NCBI GenBank assembly: GCA_026261815.1
Contig: JAMPIT010000350.1
Span: 2,480,001 to 2,544,000 of the forward strand
Reading direction: 5' to 3'
DNA from: Monarcha castaneiventris obscurior
Lineage: Eukaryota; Chordata; Aves; Passeriformes; Monarchidae
Length of the DNA stretch: 64,000 bases
The notes below the pieces were generated by a model that was given only the letters and a program-made list of their open reading frames with translations, was not told the DNA's origin and made no database searches. Positions 35,271-47,956 of the stretch are shown here, in pieces (position 1 is the first letter of the stretch; each line of letters begins with the position of its first letter). The translations under genes and the position numbers were made by a program.

Positions 35271-38200
35271 GAGACATGGCACAGGTGTCGGGCCACACAG
35301 GGGCAGGCAGGAGCCTAAGTGGCTCCCTAGGATTTAGGTGCCTTTAGGTGGAATTTAGGTTGAATCTCGTTTTAGGTGGGATTTAGAAGGACCAGCTCTG
35401 TCCATGGCTACCTCTGTTTTACTGTCTGAAGAGCACTGACAGGCAGTCACAAACCTGCTAGACATGACCTCGGTGTAGTGGGGTGATGTGAGAGGGGGCT
35501 TGTGCATTGCACATCCCGAAGGCTGCCTGAAGCCAGAGGCGCCTTTGGCAGAAGCCTTGAATGAGAGCCACCCTGTGGTAGCAGCAGCCAGCACTCACCG
35601 TGTGACCCCTGCTTTGGGCTGCCAAGGGGGGCTGCTGTGTGTGCACAGGCCCTCTGAACCCCTCAAGCTACCCTTCTCTTGGCCTTGCAGAGGTAAGAGC
35701 AAGGTATGGTGGGGAGAGGGGAATTTCACACAGAGAAACCTGGCACAAAGCAAGAGTCGAGTTTTCTCATATTGGTCCTTTCTGTTCCCATACAAGAGCT
35801 CCATCGTCCCACTGAGCTTCTGAGACAGGGAACAAGCTGTGATTTTTAAAAGTAATTGCCTGTGGGAGATATTAATTCTATTTTTATCCTTCTCTGTAAC
35901 AAAAGCTTTTCAATAATGTCCTCACCACTCATCAGCATTACCCACTAAATACATTTAAATAACACAGTTTCTGTACTACCCTTTTAACTCCCTGCTCACC
36001 TCTTGATATTTGGCCCAAGAAATAAATGCCACATTTCTGTTTCCAACACTATTGTATTTATACACTTTCAGGACACCTTCCAAAGATCATTTCCTAAGAC
36101 AGAAAGACACTCTGCTGTGAAGGGGACTGTCCTAACCTGAAAAGCAAGAAAGCAGCACACACACTCAACTCAGAGATCAAATGAACATGCACACAGTAAA
36201 AAATAAGAGATTATGAGTAATTTTGAGCTTCAAGTTCCATTTGAACAACAAATATTGAGTCAAGAGGATGCATGAAGCCATTTGGTTGCATGGTCCCTGA
36301 TAAAACTAGGATTAGCAAATATTTTGAGCATACAGCTCCATCAAATATAAGATGTAGACCCACCCTAAACCACACACAGGCACAGCAAACACCCAGTGAG
36401 CAGAAAGACCAGTCATGAAGCACTGGGCTAGACCTAAGATGACTGTCAACCTTTGTCAAAACCCCCCAAACAATTTTAAAAAAACCAAAAAACCCTGCTG
36501 CCACAGATCATGGGGAAAGAAAGGAACCATAAAGGCTCCTCAGATCATCCCAGATCCTGTGTTCCTATTACAGACTTTGCCAGACAGAAGTGCCTTGGTG
36601 GTGACAGGGCTGTCAGTGAGCCCTGGCACTGCCCCTGAGCCACAGGCTCCCACAAGGGGCCAGAGAGGCAGGGCAGTGCAGGCAGGGAGTGGGCACACAG
36701 CCCTGGGAGCAGAGCTGCACCATATCAAACTCCCTTCACACTAAAACAGCCCGAGACCCACAAATGGAGAGATTAAAAGTCAACCCTTCAGCAGTGGGAC
36801 ATGGACCGAAGGGTTTGCACCTTCTGAGGCACAGCATGGAAGTTCCTTACCCATGATGAAGATGAATCACAAAAAAAAAAAATCTTGGATGCAGAGCCAG
36901 GGGTGATTAAAAATGTCTCTCACCCTCCCACTCTAATTTCCTTAATTTCCCAAAACAAATGATAGCATCTGAGTATTTACATTCTCTGTGCAGACTGATG
37001 GGAAAACAAAGAAATCCACCCAAGATCATAAAGATTTCTCCTCCTTCTGGGTATATCTTGAAAAGTGTTGAATAATTACAACCTAGTTGGAAGATCATAC
37101 CTAAAAATAACTTTTCTTACACCTACATTGGGTTTTTTTTCCCTACAACCTCTGTGGCCCTCCAGGCACATCCCACCCATCCCAATCTCATCACCAGAAG
37201 CAAGATACCTGGTGTCAAACAAGAGCCTAATGGAGGCACATCTTGCCAAAGCACATACAGCACCAAAAGCCATGGGTCATGTTCAATCGAAATGCTTTTA
37301 TGGAAATTCTTTGGGCAAAAACTAAATGACCTTTAGTCACCAAACCTGACTAACTGGGAGAGCTGATAAAGAGCCAGAAGACCCCAGCTACTCACAAGAG
37401 ATGTGCATTCACAGCACTCCACTTCTGGCTTTTAGGTTCTGATTCTGAAGAGATGCAGCCACTTTCAAAAGGTAAAACTTCAAAGAGAAATTCATGATTC
37501 CTTCAGATACTAAATACTATGGACTCCATGAACTTGGCTATTTTTCCAACTGAGTGCTTTCCTAACAGTTATTATTTTTCCTTCTCAGCTTTCATCTCTG
37601 AAGAGCTTTCTCCGGATTTTTTTCTTTTGCTAGGAGAACAGTTTTGCTTTCTAAAGCCACTTATCCCCATAGTGGTTACTCAGCTCATGCCAGAGTGGGT
37701 TCACATATGTCACACCAGAACATCTACACTAATAATAACCCTTGAGCTTCAACTGAATCCTTGTTCCTGGGATTTATATTTATAAAAAACAGCAATAAAA
37801 CTGGTTTTATAGCCCATTGAGAAAATGCCTTGTGTGGGCAATACTCCTGGTATCATACTTGAGAGAAAGAAATTGTTAAGGACCAGTGGTTTATAATGTA
37901 CCATGAATTATTTAACATATTAAACCAATAAAGTCTGTGAAAACACACCAAATTTCAGTACAATCAATTTCCTCAAAAATCAGGACAAGTTCAGCAATAA
38001 ACTTATGAGAGGCACTAGAAATTTTATGCAACAAACTTAGCAGGTGCACAAAGTTTATGCAGTTGCTTAATCAAGTGCACTGGGAGCTGAAATAGGTGAT
38101 CTCTGAACATCCCTTCCCACCCAAACTGTTCTGAGATTGGGTGACTCCCCAGCCAGATATCTGGGGTTTATAGCCTTCTGTCCATCATTTTGAAAAATAA

Positions 38201-41200
38201 TGCAGTGTTAGAAAAAACCTTTTAGATCCTGTGCTATAGAGAGATAATTTCAGTATTTACCAGACTTGGAAAATATTATGAACAAGCTTACCAGAATTAA
38301 ATGGCATCATGTGCCAACCAGAATTGATTTTCTGCACATGCATTTTAAATTAACTCCTTCACTTAAGAGCATGTGTGAAGAGCAACACAAAAGGAAAAAT
38401 ATTCAGATTTCACACTTTTTTTTCAAGAAAAAATAATTAGAAAAAACCAGCAGTTTATTTCACATTTTCCACAAGAAAATAAAAATGGTAACTGTGAAAA
38501 TATTGTAGCCTGAAATTCAATTTCAAAGTAACAAATCTCCCAGCCAGGGCCTGGAGAAGTTGTCAGCAAAGGGGATTTTTTTCAAAAGCCCTAATACCAA
38601 GGCTTTGAAATTAGAAAAAGAGCACTTTGACATTACAGATGGCCTCAGAGCCATGGATAACCTGGGAGAAAAAGGAGAAGCAGGTCAGAGATTTCTGCTG
38701 CTTCATCTTTTCAGAAGAAATGATGGTAATGTTTCTAAGGAGCACATCCAAGTCAGTAGCACTAGAAGAGAGAGCTGTGCCTGGCAGAGGCAGCGTATGG
38801 AGGCCACGGTGCAGGATGGAGCTGTTCAGACCTGAGGTTTGTGTGCAGTCCCAGTTTAATTGTCCTGCTCTCTGCTCAGCCACCCAAAGCAGCTCCAGCA
38901 CTTTGCAGCAGGAGCTTTGGCAAAAGCTGTGCAGCAGAGACCTGAGGTTTTCTGGCATTGCATGGCTCTGGGAATGCCTGCTCCACATTCATTTAAATCT
39001 GTGAGCATATTGGTTGGTTTTATTTTTTACTGTATTATCTGTATAAGTATCTGAAAAAGATTCAGAGCAGTTTCACATAGGTGAGTGTTCAAAATGAGAT
39101 AATAGCATTTAAATGCTGGGATCAAGCCCTGGGTTCCCCCCTGCAGCTCCTGGGCATGGAAGAGGGGCCACAGCCAGTGATGTGGCACTGGAGCCAGGAG
39201 CTGCTCCTACTCCACTTCCCTGTTTCCTCTGGCAGCTCCTGGAGAGCTTGTATTTTTACCAGCAGTTTACCCCACCGGGATTCCAGGTATCACAGTCCTC
39301 TTACTTGGAAAGTAAGAGACAGCTAAAAAATTTCATTATTATTGAAATTAGCAGAGCTTGCTTTCAACGTGAATATTGACTTGCGTGGTATAAAGAAAAT
39401 TTTGCAGCATACCTGATGTCTCTCTGACAAAGGAACACCACAAAAAGGACATAAGCTGAGCAGAAGAAAAACCTAACAGATGTACCCACTGAGTGGAAGC
39501 CATGAGAAGCTGCAGGCAATGGAGTGGGAGGCAAACAGTCAATAAATCTCCTGCAGAAGCAGCGTAGGAAGTAACAGCAGAGAGGGCTGGGAGCTCAGTG
39601 CATGCACTAGTGGGGCCTGGCCAGGTGGTTTGTTTTCATTTCTAAATATTCAGTGTGCTCTGGAAGGAATATTGTGGTTGCCACTTTTGAAATAGTACTG
39701 TGACTTGTGTCAAATGCAATTTGCTTAAATATTTTTGCTAAACCAAAACATATCAGCCTGTTTATATTGGAGAGATGAGGAGCAAGTGGCAAGGACTGGC
39801 AAAGGGTCTTTTTCTTTCCTCCGTGGATTTGGGTCAAGTATTCACAGATTCAGACCTGCTGTCAGAGCAGCATCCACCCAAATTTTCTGGCAGGAATGAA
39901 ATCCTTAAATAATGTGGATCTCCATCCAGGCTGGAAGGTGACCACGAGTTTACAGCAAAAGGACCTTCCTGTGTATTTCTGAGTGCACTCCTGATTTGAA
40001 GGAGCTAAAAAATTAATGTTGGTCTGGAAAACATCATCTAATTGCAGAAAACATGAACTGCTGCCTGTGTCTGCATCAGTCAGGTCCTGGGTCACTTGCA
40101 CTTGCACAGGCTGTACTTACAGTCAAGCTCACTTCAGGCTCAGAGCTGATTTTTCACTCACTGGCAAAAATATTTGGGGAAATTATTTTGCCAGAGAGTA
40201 AGAATTTCTGGCACCTGACCCTCAGGGCAATGTTGATGTTACAAATTTCCCATGATCTAGAGCCATTATGGAGGCTCTTCAGCTGGAAGGAAGTAGAAAT
40301 GGATTAAATGTATTATATATGGTGGCTTTATGGTAAACCAGGAGCAGCCTGGTGCTGGGCAGTTGGCAGCACTGATTAACCAGTTATATAAGCAGTGAAA
40401 TACCATAGCAAATATCTGGTGGTTACTCTGTACTTTTATTATAAGAATTAACTCCTGTTCCCCAGTAATTGGCTTTCCCCCTTCATTTCTGTGTGCTGCT
40501 GTAAAGGTCTCTGATGTCTTATCCCCTCCTTTAGGAATTTTTACCTCCAGAAGTAAGTACTATGACAGGCAACTCAGAAACTAAGTCTTTCCCAACCTTT
40601 TTAACCAACTATTTGATAAAAGGCAAAATAGAGAGAATAAAGACCGGTGATAAGGTATTTAATTAAGGCAATTTTTAATGTGAAGCTCTCATTCAATGCT
40701 CAGATACAGGCTGTTCAAGTTGGAAGTACACTCTCTGTATACGTCACTCAGCAGAGGGAGATCCCACTCTCCTGAGCTTCCCTGCCAGGACAATATTCAC
40801 CCTCAGGGCAGCTCTGCTGTGCTTCCCAGACCTCTGCCTCAGAGACTCCTGTGCTGCCCTTTTCCTTGAAGGACAGCCCCAGAAGGGCAGGAAACTTCAA
40901 GACAAGGGACATTGTTTTTATGTCTCTGTGCCAGGACAGAACATGTTTTTCCTGCGCATGTTTCCTGATTTTCTCATGAAAATCCAAAGGCTGTGATGAT
41001 CATAACAACTCAAGCTGGAAGAAAAAATCAAAAAGTGCTGAAATCTGAAGCAGAGACTCTCCTGCTCCAGCCATCCCCTCCTGTGCTCCCTCCTGACAGT
41101 CATCAGTCCCTGGAACTGAACCACAGCCTGAACGAGCTTCCCTGTCACTCTGAGCTACCATATTCCTTGTCTCTGTGACACCATTTGTTTTCTTTTACAG

Positions 41201-42130
41201 CTATTTTCATCTATTGTTAAACATATGATGACACCTTCTCCCTTAATCTGCAGCCAAAACCCATTGCTTGCTCCCTGGGTGGGGTGTGTCCTGGATCTGA
41301 GAGGCTGCAGCTGCATCACTGTGATCTTGTGTCCGCTCTCCCTCTCTCCCTCTCTTTCTCCCCTCCAGTAGAGTTTTCTAGGAAGGGAATGCCCTTGGTC
41401 CAAGCCATTCCCAATAAAGCCTGTGAGCACTCATCATTATCAAAAGCTGGTGCTACTTGCCTACGCAAAGCAGGGCTGTTCCTCGAGGAAGGGTAAAACG
41501 AAAATGAGCTGCTAACCTGCCCCTGAGTCTACTCAGATGCACTTGGATGGAGTAAAAACATCCAACTTATCCGGATATTTGTTTGATCCAAAACTGGATC
41601 CTTAAGGAGAGACATTTTTGATCAAACACATCCTGAGGGAGGAATGCCGTCTATGGCCTGGTATTTCCTTCAGTGAGATGGCAGGCTTCTCCAAACCCAG
41701 AGATTTCAGACGACCAGCTGCCAGGGGCAGTCTGCTGCCAGCGGGAGGAAAACCAGTTCAGCCATAGCTGCAACCAGGTACAGCTGCCACAGGTGCTTGC
41801 AGGCTTCCCTGGAGTATCTGGAAGAGGTTACTTAACACGGCAGCAGCCTCCCCGGTTGTTAGCACTTCCCGTGTGTAATACACACCCTCCTGCCTGCCGC
41901 AGTGCTGGAGAAACCTGCAGCACAAATGTCCCACGCTGAATAGTGTTAGGTTATATCGCAAGGAGATCTGATGCTGGTCAGGCACCAGAAGCCAGGACCT
42001 TCCTAGAAAGAGCGTCCAGCAAAGAACAGCTCTTCTAGGGGCCAAGGCAGCCTCCCTGCACAGCGGTGATCCCAGCAAGTGTAGCGATTTCTCAGCTACA
42101 AGCGATTCCAGCTCTTGTGGTTCAGCTCTG
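35271..42130. other. Intergenic, no gene
   Basis: One weak CR1 tail near 38.1 kb. Otherwise mixed AT-rich sequence with short random ORFs. No RNA gene recognised. Confidence 0.5.
38080..38145 (+). mobile_element. CR1 3'-tail fragment
   Basis: gatctctgaacatcccttcccacccaaactgttctgagatt resembles the CR1 3' end in + orientation. Short and diverged. Confidence 0.4.
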
Positions 42131-42479
42131 TGTGAGATCACCCGAGGCAAACTCGGGGACAGAGAGACAGGAGCCGTGTGTGGCAGTGCCACAGAGGCAG
42201 CTTTATTGTCCAGCAGTCCCTGGGAAGGGGAGCCCAGGGACAGCGGCTCCCTGAGTCAGGGCAGGCCCAGGGCCTTTTTATGGGATAAGGCAGGGAGTGG
42301 GGTAGAACCCAATTTACCAACTGGATACAAGGTATTACCACAGAGAAATAAGGCATGCTCGGGGTGGCTCATTCTCTAGCCGTAACCTATAGAGAGAGAG
42401 GTTGTAGCTCTGAGTCCTTTTGCTCTCAGGCTTCTGTTCTCGAAGGGAGTGCAGAGGATTCCTGAGTCAAAGGCTCACA
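42131..42479 (-). mobile_element. Short solo LTR, - orientation
   Basis: 349 bp bounded by TGTGAG at one end and CTCACA at the other, the short inverted termini expected of an LTR. On the - strand a TATA-like CCATAAAAAGG lies at 42283-42273 and AATAAA at 42207-42202, about 70 bp downstream, so U3, R and U5 can be read. No perfect target-site duplication (gctctg and gccttc flank it). No internal retroviral sequence was found next to it. Confidence 0.65.
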
Positions 42480-42489
42480 GCCTTCCCCA

Positions 42490-43215
42490 AGGTTATGTGA
42501 CTGACGGATCACTGCCACCACGACACGGGAGCAGACGCAGCGGGACAGGCGGGGGAACCCCCGTGGCCCCCCCCAGAGCCGGCTGAGTGCCTGGCGGGGT
42601 TGTCCCCGGGAGTGTCACGGGGAGCTCCGCAGCAGCTCACGGCCGAAGGTGCGGCTGCCTGCGGGGCTGGGGCCGGCGGGGCAGATGGCTGGCGCCGCGT
42701 TCCGTCTGCGTGTGCCCGATGGCTGTGTCCGTGCATCTGCGTGTCCCGGGCCGTAGCGCTGTGCCGCTGTCACAGCAAGGCCGCGCTGCCTTCACCGCCA
42801 CAGGCCCCGAGCCGGCTGCTGCTCGGGAAGCGGCTCCCGCCCTGGCGGGGCCTGCGCGGGGCTCTCCCACACGCCGGCGGCAGCGCGCTGCGCTGCGCTG
42901 CTCCCACGCCCGGGTTTTAATTTAATTCCTGCAGTGCTGTGCTGCACGGATTTACCACCTGGGGCCAGCACCAGCCGGGGGAATGCCTGAACACACACGC
43001 ACTCCGCAAGGGCCAGACACGGGACAGCTCCGCTCTACCTGAGCGGAGCCAAGGAAGGTCGCACCAAGGGTGTTCCCAAGCCGCTTTATCCTCCCTCATC
43101 TCTCGCAGATGCCAGGGACGCGCCCTAGCGCCGGCTCGGGGAGGAGGCACCGCGCTGTGGAAGTGGGGAGGCGCAGGGAACACGATGCCGGCTGCACTGA
43201 GGTAACCTGACACAT
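42490..43215. promoter_or_regulatory. Isolated CpG-rich island in the intergenic region
   Basis: A sharp rise in GC and CpG content, far from both annotated gene starts. It directly follows the LTR at 42131-42479. It includes several GC-rich blocks and ends near a donor-like GAG|GTAACC at 43202. No recognisable protein is encoded; the overlapping GC-rich ORFs are low-complexity shadows. It could be the promoter of a non-coding RNA or an enhancer; function unknown. Confidence 0.55.
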
Positions 43216-46200
43216 GGAAGCACAGGGGCGGTGTGAATGCACGGAAAAACCTTTTCCTGGCTGGCCTGGGATCAAGGGAACTTCCAGAACTCTGAAGGGC
43301 AGCCCCAGGGACGCTTGGCCGAGCACAATAAACCAACAGCTTTTTGATGAAGAGCTGAAGCTGCAAATGCTAAACCACTGCCGGCTAGAAATGAATCTTT
43401 AAAGACATTTTGAAATTTGGACTACTTCACATCAAAAACCCCCGGTCAACTCCACAAAAAGCAAGTAGTGGCCAGTGGATAAGAAACTAAATCTCGGGGT
43501 TACTTTTAATGGCATCATTTACACGTTTAATGCCTGTTTGTTTATGGACGGACTGTGCCTCTTGTCACTCTCCTGGCAGCACAGCAGGCAGAGAAAGCAC
43601 CAAGGCACTGCAGGCCACAGCAGCACATGGATCTACGCAGCCACCCAGAGGCCACAGCCCCTGCCACAGTGCAGGAAATTCCTCCTCTCGCATCTTTTCA
43701 GATGACTTGAGGAGAAATCATCTCAAGCAGCTGCACTCTTCCCACTGTTTTCTACTATTTGGTAACTCAGTGACTCAGCTTGAGCACTTCTCCTCCTTTA
43801 AAGAATTATTCCTCCTTTTTTTCTCCCAAGGAATAAGGATTTTTTGTATACCCTATTTTTGTATACACCACATTGTCCCTTGCAAGGGCAAAATACAGGC
43901 TGTAGGAAATCTTCACACTCTAAGCTGGACCTGTGAGTGGGACAAGCATTGCCTCTTCACTGCAGCTTTTTTGGACATGGCCTTTTCAACTTGCCTCCTA
44001 CTGGGATGTGAATTAGGTTTGGACACAGCTGTATTAAATCTTTTGGAGCCCCGTAGCCAAAAATGATGAAATTTTAAGATTCAGTTTTTGTCTGAGAAGC
44101 CACAAACTCCCTACAGAACTTGCCTTTTTCTCTCTCACAACAGCTTGCAGTGCAGAAAATGGGAACTTCTCCTGACATATCAAGATGGGGTGTAGTGGGA
44201 ATGCGAGGCACACCCTTCTTTCCCCTTCAGACACCACACAAACACACAAAATATCACACAGGTGGGACTGCTGGCTTGGGGCAGCAGTTTAAGGGGGTGG
44301 AGGGAAGGGACAGCATCTAGAAACACAGACAAGGTCCCCACCACTCTTGGAAAGGCAGAGGGATGGTTTTGGCCTTGTTCACAAACAACCCAATCCAAAG
44401 GACCTTTTCACCCACAAGCAACAGAAGACAGTGCAACCCACCACTCCCCCAGTGCTTGTGAAGTAAAAGGTCTGCACCAGCCCCAGAGTTTGAGTTTACT
44501 TCTGAAGTTTAGTTTGCAACACAAAGGAAAACAAAGTCAGTTTTGATTTGCTCCTCATTTTTGCAGCGGGAGAGACAGAAGAAACCCACTAACCCCATCT
44601 TTTTACAGAGAAAGGAATGGTTTTAGAAAGCAAATCACCTGTAATCTTTATTTGGACAGGGAAGTAAATATGTATTCAACTAATTTTGTGTCACTATAAT
44701 TGTGTGTCACTGCACAAGAATTCACACTTACACTTAAACATGCACCGTTAATGGATAAGTTCCATTTTTCACCCAGAAATACATTCAATAGCTTGAAGAA
44801 GGAAAGAAAAATCCATAAAACAAGAGGTGTCAGAAAGAGGTTAAAAATAAGATTTATTTGCAAATCATTTGACAATAAAGTATCTCTGAGCTGTGCATTT
44901 TGGGGACTACAAGTCAGTTCCTTTGTGTTCTGAGATTTCCATTTGCATGCAATATGGGATACCTCTAGAATTCAAAATGAACTTCGAAGTGTCCTTTTTT
45001 GCCTTGCTGTGCTGAGTAATTCATTCCACAGGCACACTATAGGAGAGTCCAAGTCTTTGTAATGAGAAGCTGTCACAGGAAATGCACAACAAAACCACCT
45101 TGGCTTAGAAAGAAAACTCACTTGGGAGCTGTTTCACATTGGTTTAACACAGTGTTAAGCACTTCAAGATTCCCACTAGAAGTACCTGTTGCTGTATGAA
45201 AAAAAAAACCCAAATAACCCAATGAAAAAAACTCCATGAACGCAAAACCAAACCCAAGAAGACACCGAAACTCAATAAATATCAACATCTACCCCTCACA
45301 GCTACACTGAAACCTCAGACTTCTTTCTGATGTACGAATGCACAGCACATCTGGTTATGACCCAAGTTCCCTCTCTCAGAAGCTGATGAGCTGTCTCATG
45401 TAAAAAAACCCCAAAACCTCAAGATTTAATAGTAGTAACTGTATGTAAATGAGCTCAGGACAAAGGCAATACAAAGTGGGATTTACCTTAATGTCTGACT
45501 GTGAGAGGGCAACCTCTAAGTCATGGTTAGAGGCACAGCAGCAGAAGAGGAAGACAGCAGCATCTTCAGAACATTTCTTCAATTTATGCCCACCCTTCTC
45601 CCTGACCTTCTTCTCTATGCCCTTCATAAAGCCTGAAAATTTTAATTCTGAAGTCTTATTTTGAATCAGATGACATCAGAAGTGTATTCTGAAACCCCTA
45701 CATGATTAAGTTTTGAGCAGACCACAATTAGCGTATCTTGCATTAGGGCAAAATTGAAAGGTAACAGAAGGAAATGAGGTAACTCAGAGAGGAAATAAAA
45801 AAATCTGACCCACATCTATTTTCAGTACAGTTCTAGAAAATATTAATTCTTACAACAAAGAGGGACTTTTTATTTCCTCTTTATGAAGCTCAAAATAATC
45901 CCAATACTTGACACTGGAAAAATAATTTTCCTCCCCTCCCATACATACAATAATGCAAGAAAAATGTCCAGATGTCATTGTTGTCAGTTCAAACAAAGCA
46001 TTAATGAATTCATTATATCATTCAAATATAATCAAACATAGTTTATATATATAGAAAAATGCCCAAAAAATCAGAAGGTAACAAGTACTGGTGATAACCA
46101 GTTCATGTAAGTATTTATGTGAAGTTGTAGAGAGTAATAGTCTTAGAAATATTTTATTTGGGCTACTTTAGGAAGACTAAAACAACATTCAACTGAAAGC

Positions 46201-46680
46201 TCTTCATCATCAATCCAGACACCATCTCACCACAGGGGTTTCCCTATACTTTCTGGGGAACCTAGGCCATTTTTATGAAACAAATATACTTGGTCATTTC
46301 ACATCAACCATTACTGAAATGATCCTGAGAGAATCTAGCAATCTCTTCAAGCTGAACATCCTAGCTAACATCAGACTGCCTCCTGCACAAGCTCAAAACT
46401 AAAAAAGGATAAAGATTTCAGAACAAATCTGATTTTGAGAAATACTGCCCTGTTCAATCCCAACTCAGCCATCTTCAGAGTACAGTAAGAGTTTGTGATG
46501 GGTAAATTGTAAATCCAGTGGCTATGTTCTCCCATTACACAGCTCCAAGGATTCACTCTTCTAAGCCCTGTCTATTCCAGTATTTTTGGTGTAGGCAAAT
46601 GTACATACATACTGTTGAGGTTTACCGTCGTCTGAGTTGGGCCATTGTTAAGCTGCAGGTGCCAAGATTCTGCATCAGCC
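43216..46680. other. Intergenic / FDX1 3' flank, no gene
   Basis: No coding similarity. Contains several of the - strand AATAAA hexamers listed for FDX1. Confidence 0.5.
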
Positions 46681-47841
46681 TGTCCTGGTTTCACCTGGGA
46701 GAGAGCTAATTTTCTTCCCAGTAGCTTTTACAGTGCTGTTTTGGATTTAGAATCAGAATAATGTTGATAATACATTGGTGTTTTAGTGTAAACATGGCTT
46801 AGCAACAACAAGTCAAGGCCTTTTCAGCTTCTCACCCCACCCCACCAACGAGGGGAGCTGGCAGTGCACAAGGAATTGGGAGGGGACAGAGCCAGGACAA
46901 CTGACCCCAAGTGACCAAAGTGACCAGACTGTATGGTGTCATGCTCAGAATACCAATGGGGCAAAAGTTGGCTGGGGTTCACTGCTCAGAAACTGGTTGG
47001 CCATTAGTCATCATGTGGTGGGCAATTGTGCTGTGCCTCACTTGTTTTATGTATTTTATTTATCATTATTACTGTTGTTTTCCTTTCTGTTTCTGTCCTA
47101 TTAAATTGTCTTTATCTCAACACATGAATATTTCTCTTTTTTCCCCCCAAGACTACCCCCCATCCCATTTGGAAGGGGGTTGGGCAGTGGTGGGTGAAAG
47201 TGTGGCATTGGCTGTGTGGAAAGTGTGGAAATGGCTGTGTGGCATTTAGCTGCCTGCTGGGTTAAACCATAACATGGCCCTTAGAACTCATGGGTTTAGC
47301 AGTATTTTTGCAAGACAACATTTGCCACATCTCATTAAGACTCCAAAGTTTGGAAGATTCCTATCCTGAAAATCCACTATTTGCTGAGGAAGTATCGTAC
47401 TTACTGAGAATCTAAACTAGCTCTGAGCACACCATCTTTAATGGCAACACTTCAAAAAGACCCAGTGCAGTCCTGCAAGTTCTTTTCTCTTACACATCCA
47501 GGTGTGACACCTAGAAATGCTCAGGTTTTGTTTTAGGAGAAGTCCTGTACAAGTGATCCAGTTTTTATATGTCATTAAATGTTTTGGCAGAATAATGTTA
47601 CATGAAATCTGTAATACACTTGCTAATGTTTATAATCCAATGATTACTTATAAGAAGTATTATTGCATTTTAAGCGTAAAAATATAAGAGGTTCTATAAA
47701 GAAAATTAAAATAGCATTAATCTAATATTGATAGTCATATAAAATAACTCACAATTATGTAAGTTTCCATATTTAATTACACATTTAAAAATAAGTTATA
47801 AAAATAATTAGGCTTCTTTAAAACCCCTAGGATATTTTCTT
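44600..47841 (-). other. FDX1: FDX1 3' UTR / 3' flank with candidate polyadenylation signals
   Basis: Downstream of the stop on the - strand, an ATTAAA lies at 47777-47772. AATAAA hexamers lie at 47060-47055 (inside the LTR), 46158-46153, 45874-45869, 44858-44853 and 44652-44647. Which one is used cannot be told from sequence. The stretch 47280-47840 is AT-rich and otherwise featureless. Confidence 0.45.
46681..47274 (+). mobile_element. Solo ERV LTR, copy 2 of the same family
   Basis: 594 bp starting TGTCCTGGTTTCACCTGGG and ending AAACCATAACA. It carries an ATTAAA polyadenylation signal at 47100-47105 in its own orientation. The TATA region present in copy 1 is missing here (atgctcagaataccaatgg). 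It sits in the 3' flank of FDX1, antisense to it. Flanking pentamers (cagcc / tggcc) do not match cleanly. Confidence 0.8.
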
Positions 47842-47956
47842 TTAGGAGTTTTTACTCATATCTACTGATTGTCTAGCATCAGCCACAGCTTCTGGTACTC
47901 GAACAGTCATATCATTCATTGATTTCTTCAAGCAGATTTGGCAGCCTAAACGTGAT
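47842..47956 (-). CDS. FDX1: FDX1 exon 4 (fourth cysteine ligand, stop)
   Basis: 115 nt; the acceptor is CCCCACAG and the stop TAA is at 47844-47842. It starts [20 protein letters not shown], which supplies C147 (cluster) and the free C150, and it ends SVDMSKNS. The C-terminal four residues differ from the human ending GKTS. Confidence 0.97.

Noticed and set aside
42587..42925. GC-rich frames in the orphan CpG island, considered as a new small gene
   Set aside because: Several frames are open at once, composition is simple, and no homolog is recognised. The island is kept as regulatory only.
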